Below are positions 9,161-16,253 of a DNA stretch of 64,000 bases, in pieces. A program made the position numbers and the translations under genes. Position 1 is the first letter of the stretch. Each line of letters opens with the position of its first letter. The DNA comes from Leptothermofonsia sichuanensis E412 (lineage in GTDB: Bacteria; Cyanobacteriota; Cyanobacteriia; Leptolyngbyales; Leptolyngbyaceae), in contig NZ_CP072600.1 in the NCBI RefSeq assembly GCF_019891175.1, forward strand, positions 3,348,001 to 3,412,000. Reading direction: 5' to 3'. Below the pieces are notes generated by a model. It saw only the letters and a program-made list of their open reading frames with translations. It did no database searches and was not told where the DNA came from.

Positions 9161-9350
9161 AACGCCGGTACAGAAATCGGATTTCCTTTACCGGATATTC
9201 AGGTTTCGTTGAATTGCTCACCAGAAATCCGATTTCTTGGAATTCTAAACCAATGCTCTGGGGGGTTGCTGAATAGCAATATGAATTGGAGCGAAGTTTC
9301 AATTCATACAAGCTCTACTTCATATCCAGGATCAGCAATGCCTGCTCTAG
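9157..9350. mobile_element. family B element B1, interrupted by element A2
   Basis: It begins CTAGAACGCCGG and ends TGCTCTAG, with an internal inverted pair (AGAAATCGGATTTC and GAAATCCGATTTCT). An intact copy lies at 43351-43455. Here the right end is split by element A2 (9260-9342), with TGCTCT present on both sides. Its leftmost CTAG supplies the stop codon of the 46-residue gene. Confidence 0.8.
9260..9342 (+). mobile_element. family A palindromic element, copy A2, nested in B1
   Basis: Begins GTTGCTGAATAGC at 9265 and ends ATCAGCAATG. The sequence TGCTCT occurs immediately on both sides (9254-9259 and 9343-9348), so the element appears to have inserted into the end of element B1. The spacer up to nifV (9351-9467) is otherwise a pyrimidine-rich run of CCTTCTACC-like words without features. 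Confidence 0.75.
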
Positions 9351-9467
9351 AACCTGCCATAAATCCAGCTACCATCCCTGCCCTCTATCCTCTACTCTCT
9401 ACCTTCTACCCTCTTCCTTCATCCTTCATCCTTGTGCCTTCTACTTTCTACCTTCCGTTACCGGCTT

Positions 9468-10610
9468 ATGAAAAACCATGCCATTCAAGTGAACGACACC
9501 ACCCTGCGAGACGGCGAACAGGCTGCCGGCATCGCTTTCAATGTCGAAGAAAAAATCGCGATCGCCACTTTTCTGGACTCGATTGGAGTACAGGAACTGG
9601 AGGTTGGTATTCCCGCCATCGGGCAGGAAGAAGCTGAATCGATTCGGGCGATCGTTGATTTAGGCTTGCAGGCTCAACTACTGGGTTGGAATCGGGCTAA
9701 TCGGTCTGATATTGAGGCATCAATCGCCTGTGGACTGCAACGGGTTCACGTTTCTATCCCGGTGTCAGACATTCAAATTGCAGCAAAATTTCATGGACAG
9801 TGGCGGGTGATGCTGGATCGCCTGCGGGATGTGATCCAGTTTGCCTGTGATCACGGCTTAGCGGTTGCTGTAGGCGGTGAAGATTCTTCCAGGGCGGGTG
9901 ACTCATTTTTGCTCGATGTTGCTTCCCTGGCCCAGGAATGGGGGGCTTTCCGGTTTCGCTTCTGTGACACGGTTGGCATTCTTGACCCCCTGACCACCTA
10001 CAACAAAGTGCGTCACCTGGTTTCCGCCCTGTCCATTCCAGTCGAGATGCACACTCATAATGACCTGGGGCTGGCAACTGCCAATGCATTAGCAGGACTG
10101 CAAGCCGGAGCATTATCCGTCAACACGACTGTCAATGGACTGGGGGAACGAGCCGGAAATACAGCCCTGGAAGAAGTTGTAATGGCCTTAAAGTGCATCT
10201 ATGACATTCAGATGGGGATTGATACCAGACGCCTGCTGGAACTTTCTCGTCTGGTTGCCAAAGCCTCTAATTGCCCGATTCCCCCCTGGAAGGCGATCGT
10301 AGGCGATAATGCTTTTGCCCATGAATCAGGCATTCATGCCCACGGCATTCTGCAAAATCCGGTCACCTATGAACCATTTGACCCCCAAGAGGTTGGCTGG
10401 GAACGCCGCTTTGTCGTTGGTAAACATTCGGGTCGCCATCTTGTGCTGAGTGTGTTGCAACGGCACGGCATCATCCTCAATTCCGAAGAAATTCAAGCGG
10501 TGCTGGAAGCGGTACGTCGTCAGGCGGTCAAGGTTAAGCGCAATCTCACCGTTGAAGAACTGTTAGGTTTAGTTCCCCAAGCGAGGTCATACGCCCATGC
10601 AAACGGATGA
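9468..10610 (+). CDS. nifV: nifV, homocitrate synthase
   Basis: Condenses acetyl-CoA and 2-oxoglutarate to (R)-homocitrate, the organic ligand of FeMo-cofactor. The 380 residues form a DRE-TIM metallolyase barrel, with the NDTTLRDGEQAAGIAF motif at residues 8-23, the metal-binding HTHNDLG motif and the NTTVNGLGERAGN motif. The C-terminal region includes HESGIHAHGI and GKHSGRH. The ATG at 9468 gives MKNHAIQVNDTTL. nifZ starts 14 bp before its end, so the two are probably translated together. Confidence 0.96.
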   Translation: MKNHAIQVNDTTLRDGEQAAGIAFNVEEKIAIATFLDSIGVQELEVGIPAIGQEEAESIRAIVDLGLQAQLLGWNRANRSDIEASIACGLQRVHVSIPVSDIQIAAKFHGQWRVMLDRLRDVIQFACDHGLAVAVGGEDSSRAGDSFLLDVASLAQEWGAFRFRFCDTVGILDPLTTYNKVRHLVSALSIPVEMHTHNDLGLATANALAGLQAGALSVNTTVNGLGERAGNTALEEVVMALKCIYDIQMGIDTRRLLELSRLVAKASNCPIPPWKAIVGDNAFAHESGIHAHGILQNPVTYEPFDPQEVGWERRFVVGKHSGRHLVLSVLQRHGIILNSEEIQAVLEAVRRQAVKVKRNLTVEELLGLVPQARSYAHANG

Positions 10611-10863
10611 AATTGAAATTGATTCACCCCCCACGTTTGAAATTGGTCAGAAGGTGCGATCGCGCAAACTGATTCGCAACGATGGAACATTCCCGGGTAA
10701 AGACATTGGTGCAACCTTAGCCCGCAAGGGAGATGTGGGTTATGTGGTTAGCATTGGTACCTTCCTGCAAAGCTCTTACATTTATGCTGTTCACTTCATG
10801 ACCACAGGATATATAGTCGGTTGTCGCAAAAAAGAACTTGAACTTGCGGAGGAAATCCAATGA
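10597..10863 (+). CDS. nifZ: nifZ, nitrogenase MoFe protein maturation factor
   Basis: An 88-residue NifZ. In Azotobacter, NifZ helps form the second P-cluster of NifDK. The SH3-like barrel core is recognisable (FEIGQKVRSRKLIRNDGT and KGDVGYVVSIGTFLQ), as is IYAVHF near the end. It overlaps nifV by 14 bp and nifT by 4 bp (ATGA), indicating tight translational coupling. Confidence 0.93.
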   Translation: MQTDEIEIDSPPTFEIGQKVRSRKLIRNDGTFPGKDIGATLARKGDVGYVVSIGTFLQSSYIYAVHFMTTGYIVGCRKKELELAEEIQ

Positions 10864-11063
10864 AAGTCATGCTCCGTCGCAATTGCGCTGGACATCTGGT
10901 GGTCTATGTCGCCAAGAAAGATCTGGAGGAAGAAGTGGTGAAAGAAGTGGAGGCAGACTGCGAAACAATCTTCACCCTGGCAAATGGGTGGGAACTGGCG
11001 ATCGCTGGATTAGAAGAACCCCTCAAATTACCGAAAACAGTTGAAGCCAGAAGAATTGCTTAG
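10860..11063 (+). CDS. nifT: nifT/fixU small nitrogen-fixation protein
   Basis: A 67-residue NifT family protein; deletion in other bacteria gives little phenotype and its role is unresolved. The typical MKVMLRRN start and VYVAKKDLEEEVV segment are present, followed by NGWELAI and a basic tail. It is the last gene of the rightward nif operon, and its ATG overlaps the nifZ stop. Confidence 0.92.
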   Translation: MKVMLRRNCAGHLVVYVAKKDLEEEVVKEVEADCETIFTLANGWELAIAGLEEPLKLPKTVEARRIA

Positions 11064-11105
11064 GGTCGTGGATTAAATAAACTGAAAAACTGAGGCTTCT
11101 ACCAC

Positions 11106-11186
11106 GGGGCGTTGCTGAAAAGCGGGATAAATTGAAACGAAGTTTCAAGTATCCAGCACCTTTTTCATCCCCAGATTCAGCAATGC
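11106..11186 (+). mobile_element. family A palindromic element, copy A3, with 10 bp target duplication
   Basis: The element runs from GGGGCGTTGCTGAA to TTCAGCAATGC. CTTCTACCAC occurs exactly on both sides (11096-11105 and 11187-11196), a clean target-site duplication. Its middle closely resembles A4 (26865-26942): both have GGGATAAATTGAAAC, then AGTTTCAAG, then TCCAGCACCTTTTTCATCC. Confidence 0.85.
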
Positions 11187-11190
11187 CTTC

Positions 11191-11240
11191 TACCACAGAG
11201 ACACGGAGAGCACCGGGGAATTGCTCTGTGTCTCTGTAGC
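11191..11240. repeat. family E repeat (ACCACAGAGACAC type), copy 1
   Basis: The arm ACCACAGAGACACGGAGA is followed after a short spacer by the facing arm GCTCTGTGTCTCTGTAG, forming a hairpin. Related copies are at 36474, 47351, 47958, 57296 and 62842. Confidence 0.7.
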
Positions 11241-11265
11241 GAATGGCACTGGCACAAAAGGTGAG

Positions 11266-11298
11266 AGATCTCCAACTTCTCGAAGAAGTTGGAGATCT
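11266..11298. terminator. perfect 15 bp hairpin, possible terminator between convergent genes
   Basis: AGATCTCCAACTTCT (11266-11280) and its exact complement AGAAGTTGGAGATCT (11284-11298) flank a CGA loop. It lies between nifT and a convergent gene. No T-run follows on either strand, so it may be a mobile palindrome rather than an intrinsic terminator. Confidence 0.45.
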
Positions 11299-11336
11299 GG
11301 GCGATTGTATTTAGCTTAATTCAGCGTCATTCGACT

Positions 11337-12080
11337 TCAAGCGATTATTTCAGCGCCATCCTCTTCTGGTATTGCCCCGGTTGACGCTTCAGGCAGGTCA
11401 GCAGCCGTCTCCCTTTCTTCCGGTTCGGTGTCATCCTCTCCTGGTATTGCCCCGGTTGACGCTTCAGGCAGGTCAGCAGCCGTCTCCCCTTCTTCCGGTT
11501 CGGTGTCATCCTCTTCTGGTATTGCCCCGATTGACGCTTCAGACAGGTCAGCAGCCGTTTCCCCTTCTTCCGGTTCAGTTTTTGTTTCCTCTTCGACCTG
11601 GGCAATCTCAGTTTTGGGAACAAACTCTTCGTCAGTCCTGGCCTGAATGTCCGGAGCCTTATCTTCAGGGGCAGATTTAGCCGCAGGTTGAACAACAGGC
11701 TCAGGTTTTTGCTTTGAGATTGAGGGTTTTACAGGAGCAGAGGGTTGGCTTGCCTGTGAAGCGTTGCTTGCAGGTACATCAGTTGGAACCCTGGCAGATA
11801 CCTCCTCAATCGAGGGGATGGTTTTTGTAAGCACCAGAGTGTGGATAATTCCCCGGTCCAGGTGTTGCTTGTTGGATCGCTGGGAAAGTTCAACAATTTT
11901 CTGACCCAATCGTTCTCCAAGCAGTTGAGCTGTCTCTATGTTGAGGATAGGTTGGCTGGAGAGTCTGGTGACCAGATGACTCAATTCTTTATTCCCTGCA
12001 CGGGAAGAACCAATACCACTCTCGGCAATTACCTTCTTCGCATTTTTCTGAATGGCGCGTTCAATTTGCTTATTGTTCAT
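11337..12080 (-). CDS. acidic protein with three 25-residue repeats, unknown function
   Basis: A 247-residue protein of no family I recognise. Residues 1-90 form a basic, probably helical domain (MNNKQIERAIQKNAKKVIAE ... LGERLGQKIVELSQR). Residues 90-165 are a Ser/Pro/Ala/Lys-rich linker. The rest is very acidic, with three near-identical 25-residue repeats of the type TEPEEGETAADLPEASTGAI (75 bp at DNA level). It has no signal peptide or membrane span. It converges on nifT and shares its strand with the nirA operon, but repeat DNA separates it from narB. The repeat block looks prone to copy-number change. Confidence 0.6.
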   Translation of the reverse strand: MNNKQIERAIQKNAKKVIAESGIGSSRAGNKELSHLVTRLSSQPILNIETAQLLGERLGQKIVELSQRSNKQHLDRGIIHTLVLTKTIPSIEEVSARVPTDVPASNASQASQPSAPVKPSISKQKPEPVVQPAAKSAPEDKAPDIQARTDEEFVPKTEIAQVEEETKTEPEEGETAADLSEASIGAIPEEDDTEPEEGETAADLPEASTGAIPGEDDTEPEERETAADLPEASTGAIPEEDGAEIIA

Positions 12081-12428
12081 CTTGCTTATTGTTCATCGGG
12101 AGTGCCTGACTGCAAACTCAAATCAGCCTACACCACCCCGACTGGATCCCCTTGCCATCTCCAATACATTGGCACTGTGACAGGGCACAGATCACCACTC
12201 CTAACCCTCATGGCTAATGGTCTGTCAAGAATTATTTTGTGGGTTGAAAACCCCAAAATAATAACCTTTTCCTGACCCCAGACTCACCATTTCAAGGTTG
12301 ACAAACCACTAGTGCAGGTTGCCGAAAATAACCCACCAGTTTCAGGTTGAACCACAAAGACACAACGCACACCAAGAAACTTTGTGTCCCTTCGTGCCTT
12401 TGTGGTGAAAAACTTCTGCCGCAATGCA
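12081..12428. other. narB downstream region made of repeat elements
   Basis: Of these 348 bp, about 215 belong to two adjoining mobile elements (C1 at 12214-12312 and D1 at 12309-12432). The remainder (12081-12213) includes the upstream region of the acidic repeat gene; I see no further gene. Confidence 0.6.
12214..12312 (+). mobile_element. family C palindromic element, copy C1
   Basis: It starts CTAATGGTCTGTCAA and ends TTGACAAACCACTAG, an imperfect terminal inverted repeat. Internal GAATTATTTTGTGGGTTGAA is shared with C3 (41084-41184). The right CTAG is shared with the start of element D1. Confidence 0.75.
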
Positions 12429-12432
12429 CTAG
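12309..12432 (+). mobile_element. family D palindromic element, copy D1, 124 bp
   Basis: The termini CTAGTGCA and TGCACTAG are perfect inverted repeats. The interior includes AACCACAAAGACACAACGC and GGTGAAAAACTTCTGCCGC. A second copy of the same length lies at 48048-48171. In both places its left end abuts a C-family right end. Here its last CTAG provides the TAG stop codon of narB. Confidence 0.85.
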
Positions 12433-14708
12433 CTATACACAGTAGCAGATGGAACAGATTGGGGTAGAGATTCTGACATTACCCGATCTGCGGAAACTGG
12501 CAGCAGTTGAACAGCGCAGGCTTTCAGTTCCGGTTGCCCGGAGTCGGGGCAGGCATGGTGATGGGTGAGGGCGTTTGCCTCTGCATCTTCTGCCCACATC
12601 GCCCCCCAGTGCATTGGCACGAACACCGTGCCAGGAGCGATCGCCGTTGTCACCGTTGCTGGAAACCGCGCCATTCCCCGGCGCGATCGCACCTCTACCA
12701 GTTCCCCGTCGAGGATGCCCAGTTTTTCTGCATCACGAGGATGAATTTCAATGAATGGACTGTCATACATTTCACTGGTTTTCTGGATCCGCCCTGTGCG
12801 CGTTTGTGTATGCCAGTGACCGTAGAGTCTGCCTGTAGTCAAAATAAATGGGTAGTTGTCATCTGGCGGTTCCGCCAGACCGCGTGAGTGGTATGCCGCA
12901 AATCGTGCCCGCCCGTCGGGCGTAGGGAAGCGAAGATCAGTATAGAGGCGAGGGGTAGAGGGAGGAGAGGGGAGAGGAGAGAGGGGAGCGGGGTGGGGAG
13001 TATCGGGTATGGAGGATTGAACACGATCCCCCGTATCCGATACCCGATACCGGGTCCCCTGCTCCGGCAGGGGCCAGTGCAGAGGACCTTCCGCTGCCAG
13101 GCGCTCATGGCTCATGCCAGACATATCACAGGGGCGATCGCGGGTGAGCTGGACAAACTCCGCGAAAACCTGGGAGGCAGTTTGAAAGGCAAATTGTCTG
13201 GTAAAACCGAGGCGGCGACCGACTTCTGCAAAAATTTCCCAGTCAGGGCGGGACTCCCCAGGAGGGTTACGAAATTTCTGACAGAGGGTGACTCGCCGTT
13301 CCGAGTTGGTCATGGTGCCTGTTTCTTCACCCCACTGGGAGGCAGGCAGCAGCACATGGGCATAGGCAGAGGTTTCCGTCGGGTAGTAGCAGTCCTGATA
13401 AACGGTAAAGGGCGATCGTCGCAGGGCTGCCTTGGTGCGTTCCAGGTCAGGCATACTCACCACCGGATTGGTAGCGGCGATCCAGAGGAACTGCACCTCT
13501 CCTGTTTCCAGCCCGGTGATTATGTCCCAGGCAGTCCGACCGGGCACCGACTGGATACTTCCGGCAGGCAATTCCCAGGCTTGCTCAACCTCAGCCCGAT
13601 GTTGAGCATCGCTGACAGAACGATATCCCGGCAGCAGGTAAGACAGTCCTCCCGCTTCCCGTCCACCCATGGCGTTGGGTTGCCCGGTGAGGGAGAAGGG
13701 ACCAGCCCCCGGTTTACCGATCATGCCCGTCATTAAGTGCAGATTGATAATTGCCCGCACCTTCGCTGTTCCTTCAGAAGACTGGTTCACCCCCATCGAC
13801 CACATGGACAGCACCCGCTGGGATTCACTCCAGTAGCGGGCTGCGGTTTCCACCTCTGCCGGAGTGATCTGGCAGCGTTCGGCTACTATCTGAGGGGAGT
13901 AGTGGCGGATTACCTGAGCAAAGGCTTCAAAGCCACTGGTGTGAGACTCAATAAAATCCCGGTCAATCGCTCCCCATTGCAACAGCAGATGGGCAATGCC
14001 GTTAAGCAAATCAATATCCGTACCGGGACGAATTGCCAGGTGCAGGTCAGCGGCATCAGCGGTCGTGGTGCGCCGTGGATCGACCACGATCAGCTTTACA
14101 TGGGGATTTTTCTTGTGGTGTTTCCGCAGCCGGTTAAACACAATGGGATGGCACTCTGCGGTGTTGGTGCCGATCAGAAAGGCACAGTCGGTCAAATCCA
14201 GGTCATCATAGCAGCAGGGGGGACCATCCGACCCCAGGCTCTGAATATAGCCTGCCACGGCAGAGGACATGCACAGGCGGGAATTGGCGTCAAAGTGATT
14301 GCTACCCAGGCAGCCCTTCATTAACTTCTGAGCAACGTAGTACTCCTCCGTCTGAAATTGCCCGGAGCCATACATACACAGAGCATCTGGTCCATATTCA
14401 GCTCGCACGGACTGGATGCGATCGCACACTCGCTCCAATGCCTCATCCCAACAGACGCGCCGGAAGGGTTGATCCAGGGAGTCCCGCAGCATGGGATAGA
14501 GCAGACGGTCTTTGTCCAGGGATTCCAGCACCGTTGCCCCCTTGACACAAACCATACCGTGGCTGGAAGGATGGGTGCGATCGCCCCTGACCTGCCATCG
14601 GTTGATGGCTGCCCCATCTTCAGAAGCTTTTGCCGCTGGTACCACTTCTAAACCACAGCCAACTCCGCAGTAGGGACAAAGCGTTTTCGTTGAACTGGAT
14701 GTTGTCAT
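12429..14708 (-). CDS. narB: narB, ferredoxin-dependent assimilatory nitrate reductase
   Basis: Reduces nitrate to nitrite with electrons from reduced ferredoxin, using one [4Fe-4S] cluster and a bis-MGD molybdenum centre. The 759 residues contain the N-terminal cluster motif C11-x2-C14-x3-C18 with C54, the molybdopterin oxidoreductase core, and a C-terminal MGD-binding domain (about 620-745). Residues ~549-588 are an odd Pro/Ser-rich segment encoded by low-complexity DNA similar to intergenic repeats, probably an in-frame insertion in a surface loop. The stop codon lies inside mobile element D1. It overlaps the DUF1830 gene by 4 bp and is the last gene of the nirA operon. Confidence 0.97.
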   Translation of the reverse strand: MTTSSSTKTLCPYCGVGCGLEVVPAAKASEDGAAINRWQVRGDRTHPSSHGMVCVKGATVLESLDKDRLLYPMLRDSLDQPFRRVCWDEALERVCDRIQSVRAEYGPDALCMYGSGQFQTEEYYVAQKLMKGCLGSNHFDANSRLCMSSAVAGYIQSLGSDGPPCCYDDLDLTDCAFLIGTNTAECHPIVFNRLRKHHKKNPHVKLIVVDPRRTTTADAADLHLAIRPGTDIDLLNGIAHLLLQWGAIDRDFIESHTSGFEAFAQVIRHYSPQIVAERCQITPAEVETAARYWSESQRVLSMWSMGVNQSSEGTAKVRAIINLHLMTGMIGKPGAGPFSLTGQPNAMGGREAGGLSYLLPGYRSVSDAQHRAEVEQAWELPAGSIQSVPGRTAWDIITGLETGEVQFLWIAATNPVVSMPDLERTKAALRRSPFTVYQDCYYPTETSAYAHVLLPASQWGEETGTMTNSERRVTLCQKFRNPPGESRPDWEIFAEVGRRLGFTRQFAFQTASQVFAEFVQLTRDRPCDMSGMSHERLAAEGPLHWPLPEQGTRYRVSDTGDRVQSSIPDTPHPAPLSPLPSPPSTPRLYTDLRFPTPDGRARFAAYHSRGLAEPPDDNYPFILTTGRLYGHWHTQTRTGRIQKTSEMYDSPFIEIHPRDAEKLGILDGELVEVRSRRGMARFPATVTTAIAPGTVFVPMHWGAMWAEDAEANALTHHHACPDSGQPELKACAVQLLPVSADRVMSESLPQSVPSATVYS

Positions 14709-15016
14709 TCTGCTGAATCAACCAACTCGTTGTGACTGGATGCCGTGGAAGCACTTTGGGCTTTTTCCTTGACCCGCAGGAGCGGACAGGGAATCCGCTC
14801 CAGCAGCGTCATATTTGCTGTACAAACATGAACTTCCAACTGGGCATCGGGGAGCGCCTCAAATAGAAGACGCTGTCCGGGAAACACCATGCGCTCATAA
14901 AGCCAGTTGGGAATGTTGGCAATGCGAGCCAGTTGTACCTGGTTAGTGGCATTTTCGTAGTAGCAGAGAATGCGGTCTGACCAGTCGGTGGGGAGGGATG
15001 TGAAGCTCTGAACCAT
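14705..15016 (-). CDS. DUF1830 domain protein
   Basis: A 103-residue cyanobacterial DUF1830 protein ([19 protein letters not shown] ... [20 protein letters not shown] ... LEVHV). It is predicted as a small soluble beta-rich fold. Its stop overlaps the narB ATG (ATGA), so it is co-translated with nitrate reductase and may assist its expression or maturation, but this is inferred only from position. Confidence 0.88.
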   Translation of the reverse strand: MVQSFTSLPTDWSDRILCYYENATNQVQLARIANIPNWLYERMVFPGQRLLFEALPDAQLEVHVCTANMTLLERIPCPLLRVKEKAQSASTASSHNELVDSAE

Positions 15017-15178
15017 AGGGCAAGCAATCGGTGTCAGGTGCTGGGGATGGGGGCAGATGGTAATCCGTTGTTGGTGATTAGTGATTAGTGATTAGTGGTT
15101 AGTGGTTAGTAGTTCAACCAAACAATCAACAACCAATGACCAGCAACTAACAACTAACAACTAAACACTCCTCTGGAT
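15017..15178. repeat. simple GATTAGT/GGTTAGT repeats between nrtD and DUF1830 gene
   Basis: Runs of GTGATTAGTGATTAGTG and GGTTAGTGGTTAGTAG on the + strand are followed by related CAACTAACAA words, allowing a long imperfect hairpin. No gene is seen. Such words also fill the nrtC-nrtD gap (16007-16253). Confidence 0.5.
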
Positions 15179-16006
15179 CTAATGGGCCAGAGCAAAGCGA
15201 CTAAACAGAAAATCAAGCGCCTGGTTGCGGAGGGTGTAGTATTGCGGATCTTCCATGATCTGGGTGCGGTTACGGGGGCGAGAGAATGGGACTTCCATGA
15301 TCTCCCCAATTTTGGCATGGGGACCGTTGGTCATCATCACGATCCGGTCTGCCAGAAACAGTGCCTCGTCAATGTCGTGGGTAATCATTAACACTGTGAC
15401 CTGGTGTTTACTCCAGATTTGCAACAGTTCCTCCTGAAGCTCCTCTTTGGTGATGGCATCCAGTGCACCAAAGGGTTCGTCCAGAATCAACACCTGGGGA
15501 TAGATTGACAGGGCACGGGCGATCGACACTCGCTGTTTCATCCCACCAGAAAGCTGCCCTGGTTTTTTGTGCATGGCTTCTTCCAGTCCCACCATTGCCA
15601 GATGTTCCCGGACAATGCTGGTCTTTTCTTTCTTAGACTTTTCGGGATAAACCGAATGGACTGCCAGGTAAACATTTTCAAAGGCCGTTTTCCAGGGCAG
15701 CAGGGCGTAGTTTTGGAACACCACCATGCGATCGGGGCCAGGACGGGTAACGCGCTTACCCTGGACGCGGACTTCGCCTGTGGTTGGCTTGCGAAATCCT
15801 GAAACTGTATCCAGCAGGGTGGTTTTGCCGCAGCCAGAGTGCCCAATGACACAGACAAATTCACCTTCGTTCACAGTCAGGTCAATTCCTTCCAGAACCA
15901 CATAGGGACCATTGGGTGTGGGATATGCCTTGGAAACATTTTCAATCACCAGGAATGGTTCGTGGTGAGTCTGGGAAGTAGTTTTTGGACTTGTGAGTGT
16001 TTGCAT
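15179..16006 (-). CDS. nrtD: nrtD, nitrate/nitrite ABC transporter ATPase
   Basis: ATP-hydrolysing subunit of the high-affinity NrtABCD nitrate/nitrite importer, acting as partner of NrtC at the cytoplasmic face. The 275 residues show Walker A GHSGCGKTTLLD, signature LSGGMKQRVSIARALS, Walker B VLILDEPFGALD and the switch His in ITHDIDEA. Unlike NrtC it has no extra C-terminal domain. It lies 247 bp after nrtC across repeat-like DNA. Confidence 0.97.
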   Translation of the reverse strand: MQTLTSPKTTSQTHHEPFLVIENVSKAYPTPNGPYVVLEGIDLTVNEGEFVCVIGHSGCGKTTLLDTVSGFRKPTTGEVRVQGKRVTRPGPDRMVVFQNYALLPWKTAFENVYLAVHSVYPEKSKKEKTSIVREHLAMVGLEEAMHKKPGQLSGGMKQRVSIARALSIYPQVLILDEPFGALDAITKEELQEELLQIWSKHQVTVLMITHDIDEALFLADRIVMMTNGPHAKIGEIMEVPFSRPRNRTQIMEDPQYYTLRNQALDFLFSRFALAH

Positions 16007-16253
16007 AGGAAAGTGGGAGGTAGGGGTGAGGAGTAAGGGGTGAGGAGTGAGAAGTAAGGAGTTGTTAGTTGTTAGTTGTTAGTTGTTAGAAAAGGGTGTT
16101 CGCTTTTGATGTTCCGGTAGGGTGGGGTAAGGAGTGAGGGATAAGTTAGGAGGTTTGAGTTTGAGTTTGAGTTTTGGGGTTTGAGTTTGAATCTTTGAAT
16201 TCCTGACTCTCAACCTTTAATTTTCAACTTCTATCGCTCTTGACTCTTAACGT
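16007..16253. repeat. nrtC-nrtD spacer with simple repeats
   Basis: Contains GAGGAGTAAGGGGTGAGGAG-type words, three GTTGTTA units and repeats of GAGTTTGAGTTTGAGTTTTG. No gene is evident. Comparable strings of the same words occur downstream of nirB (24485-24515). Confidence 0.5.

Larger units (their letters stand above)
11064..11336. other. nifT downstream region with repeats and hairpin
   Basis: This 273 bp region contains element A3 (11106-11186), a family E repeat (11191-11240) and a perfect 15 bp hairpin (11266-11298). It separates the nif operon from a convergent gene and probably contains the operon terminator. Confidence 0.6.
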
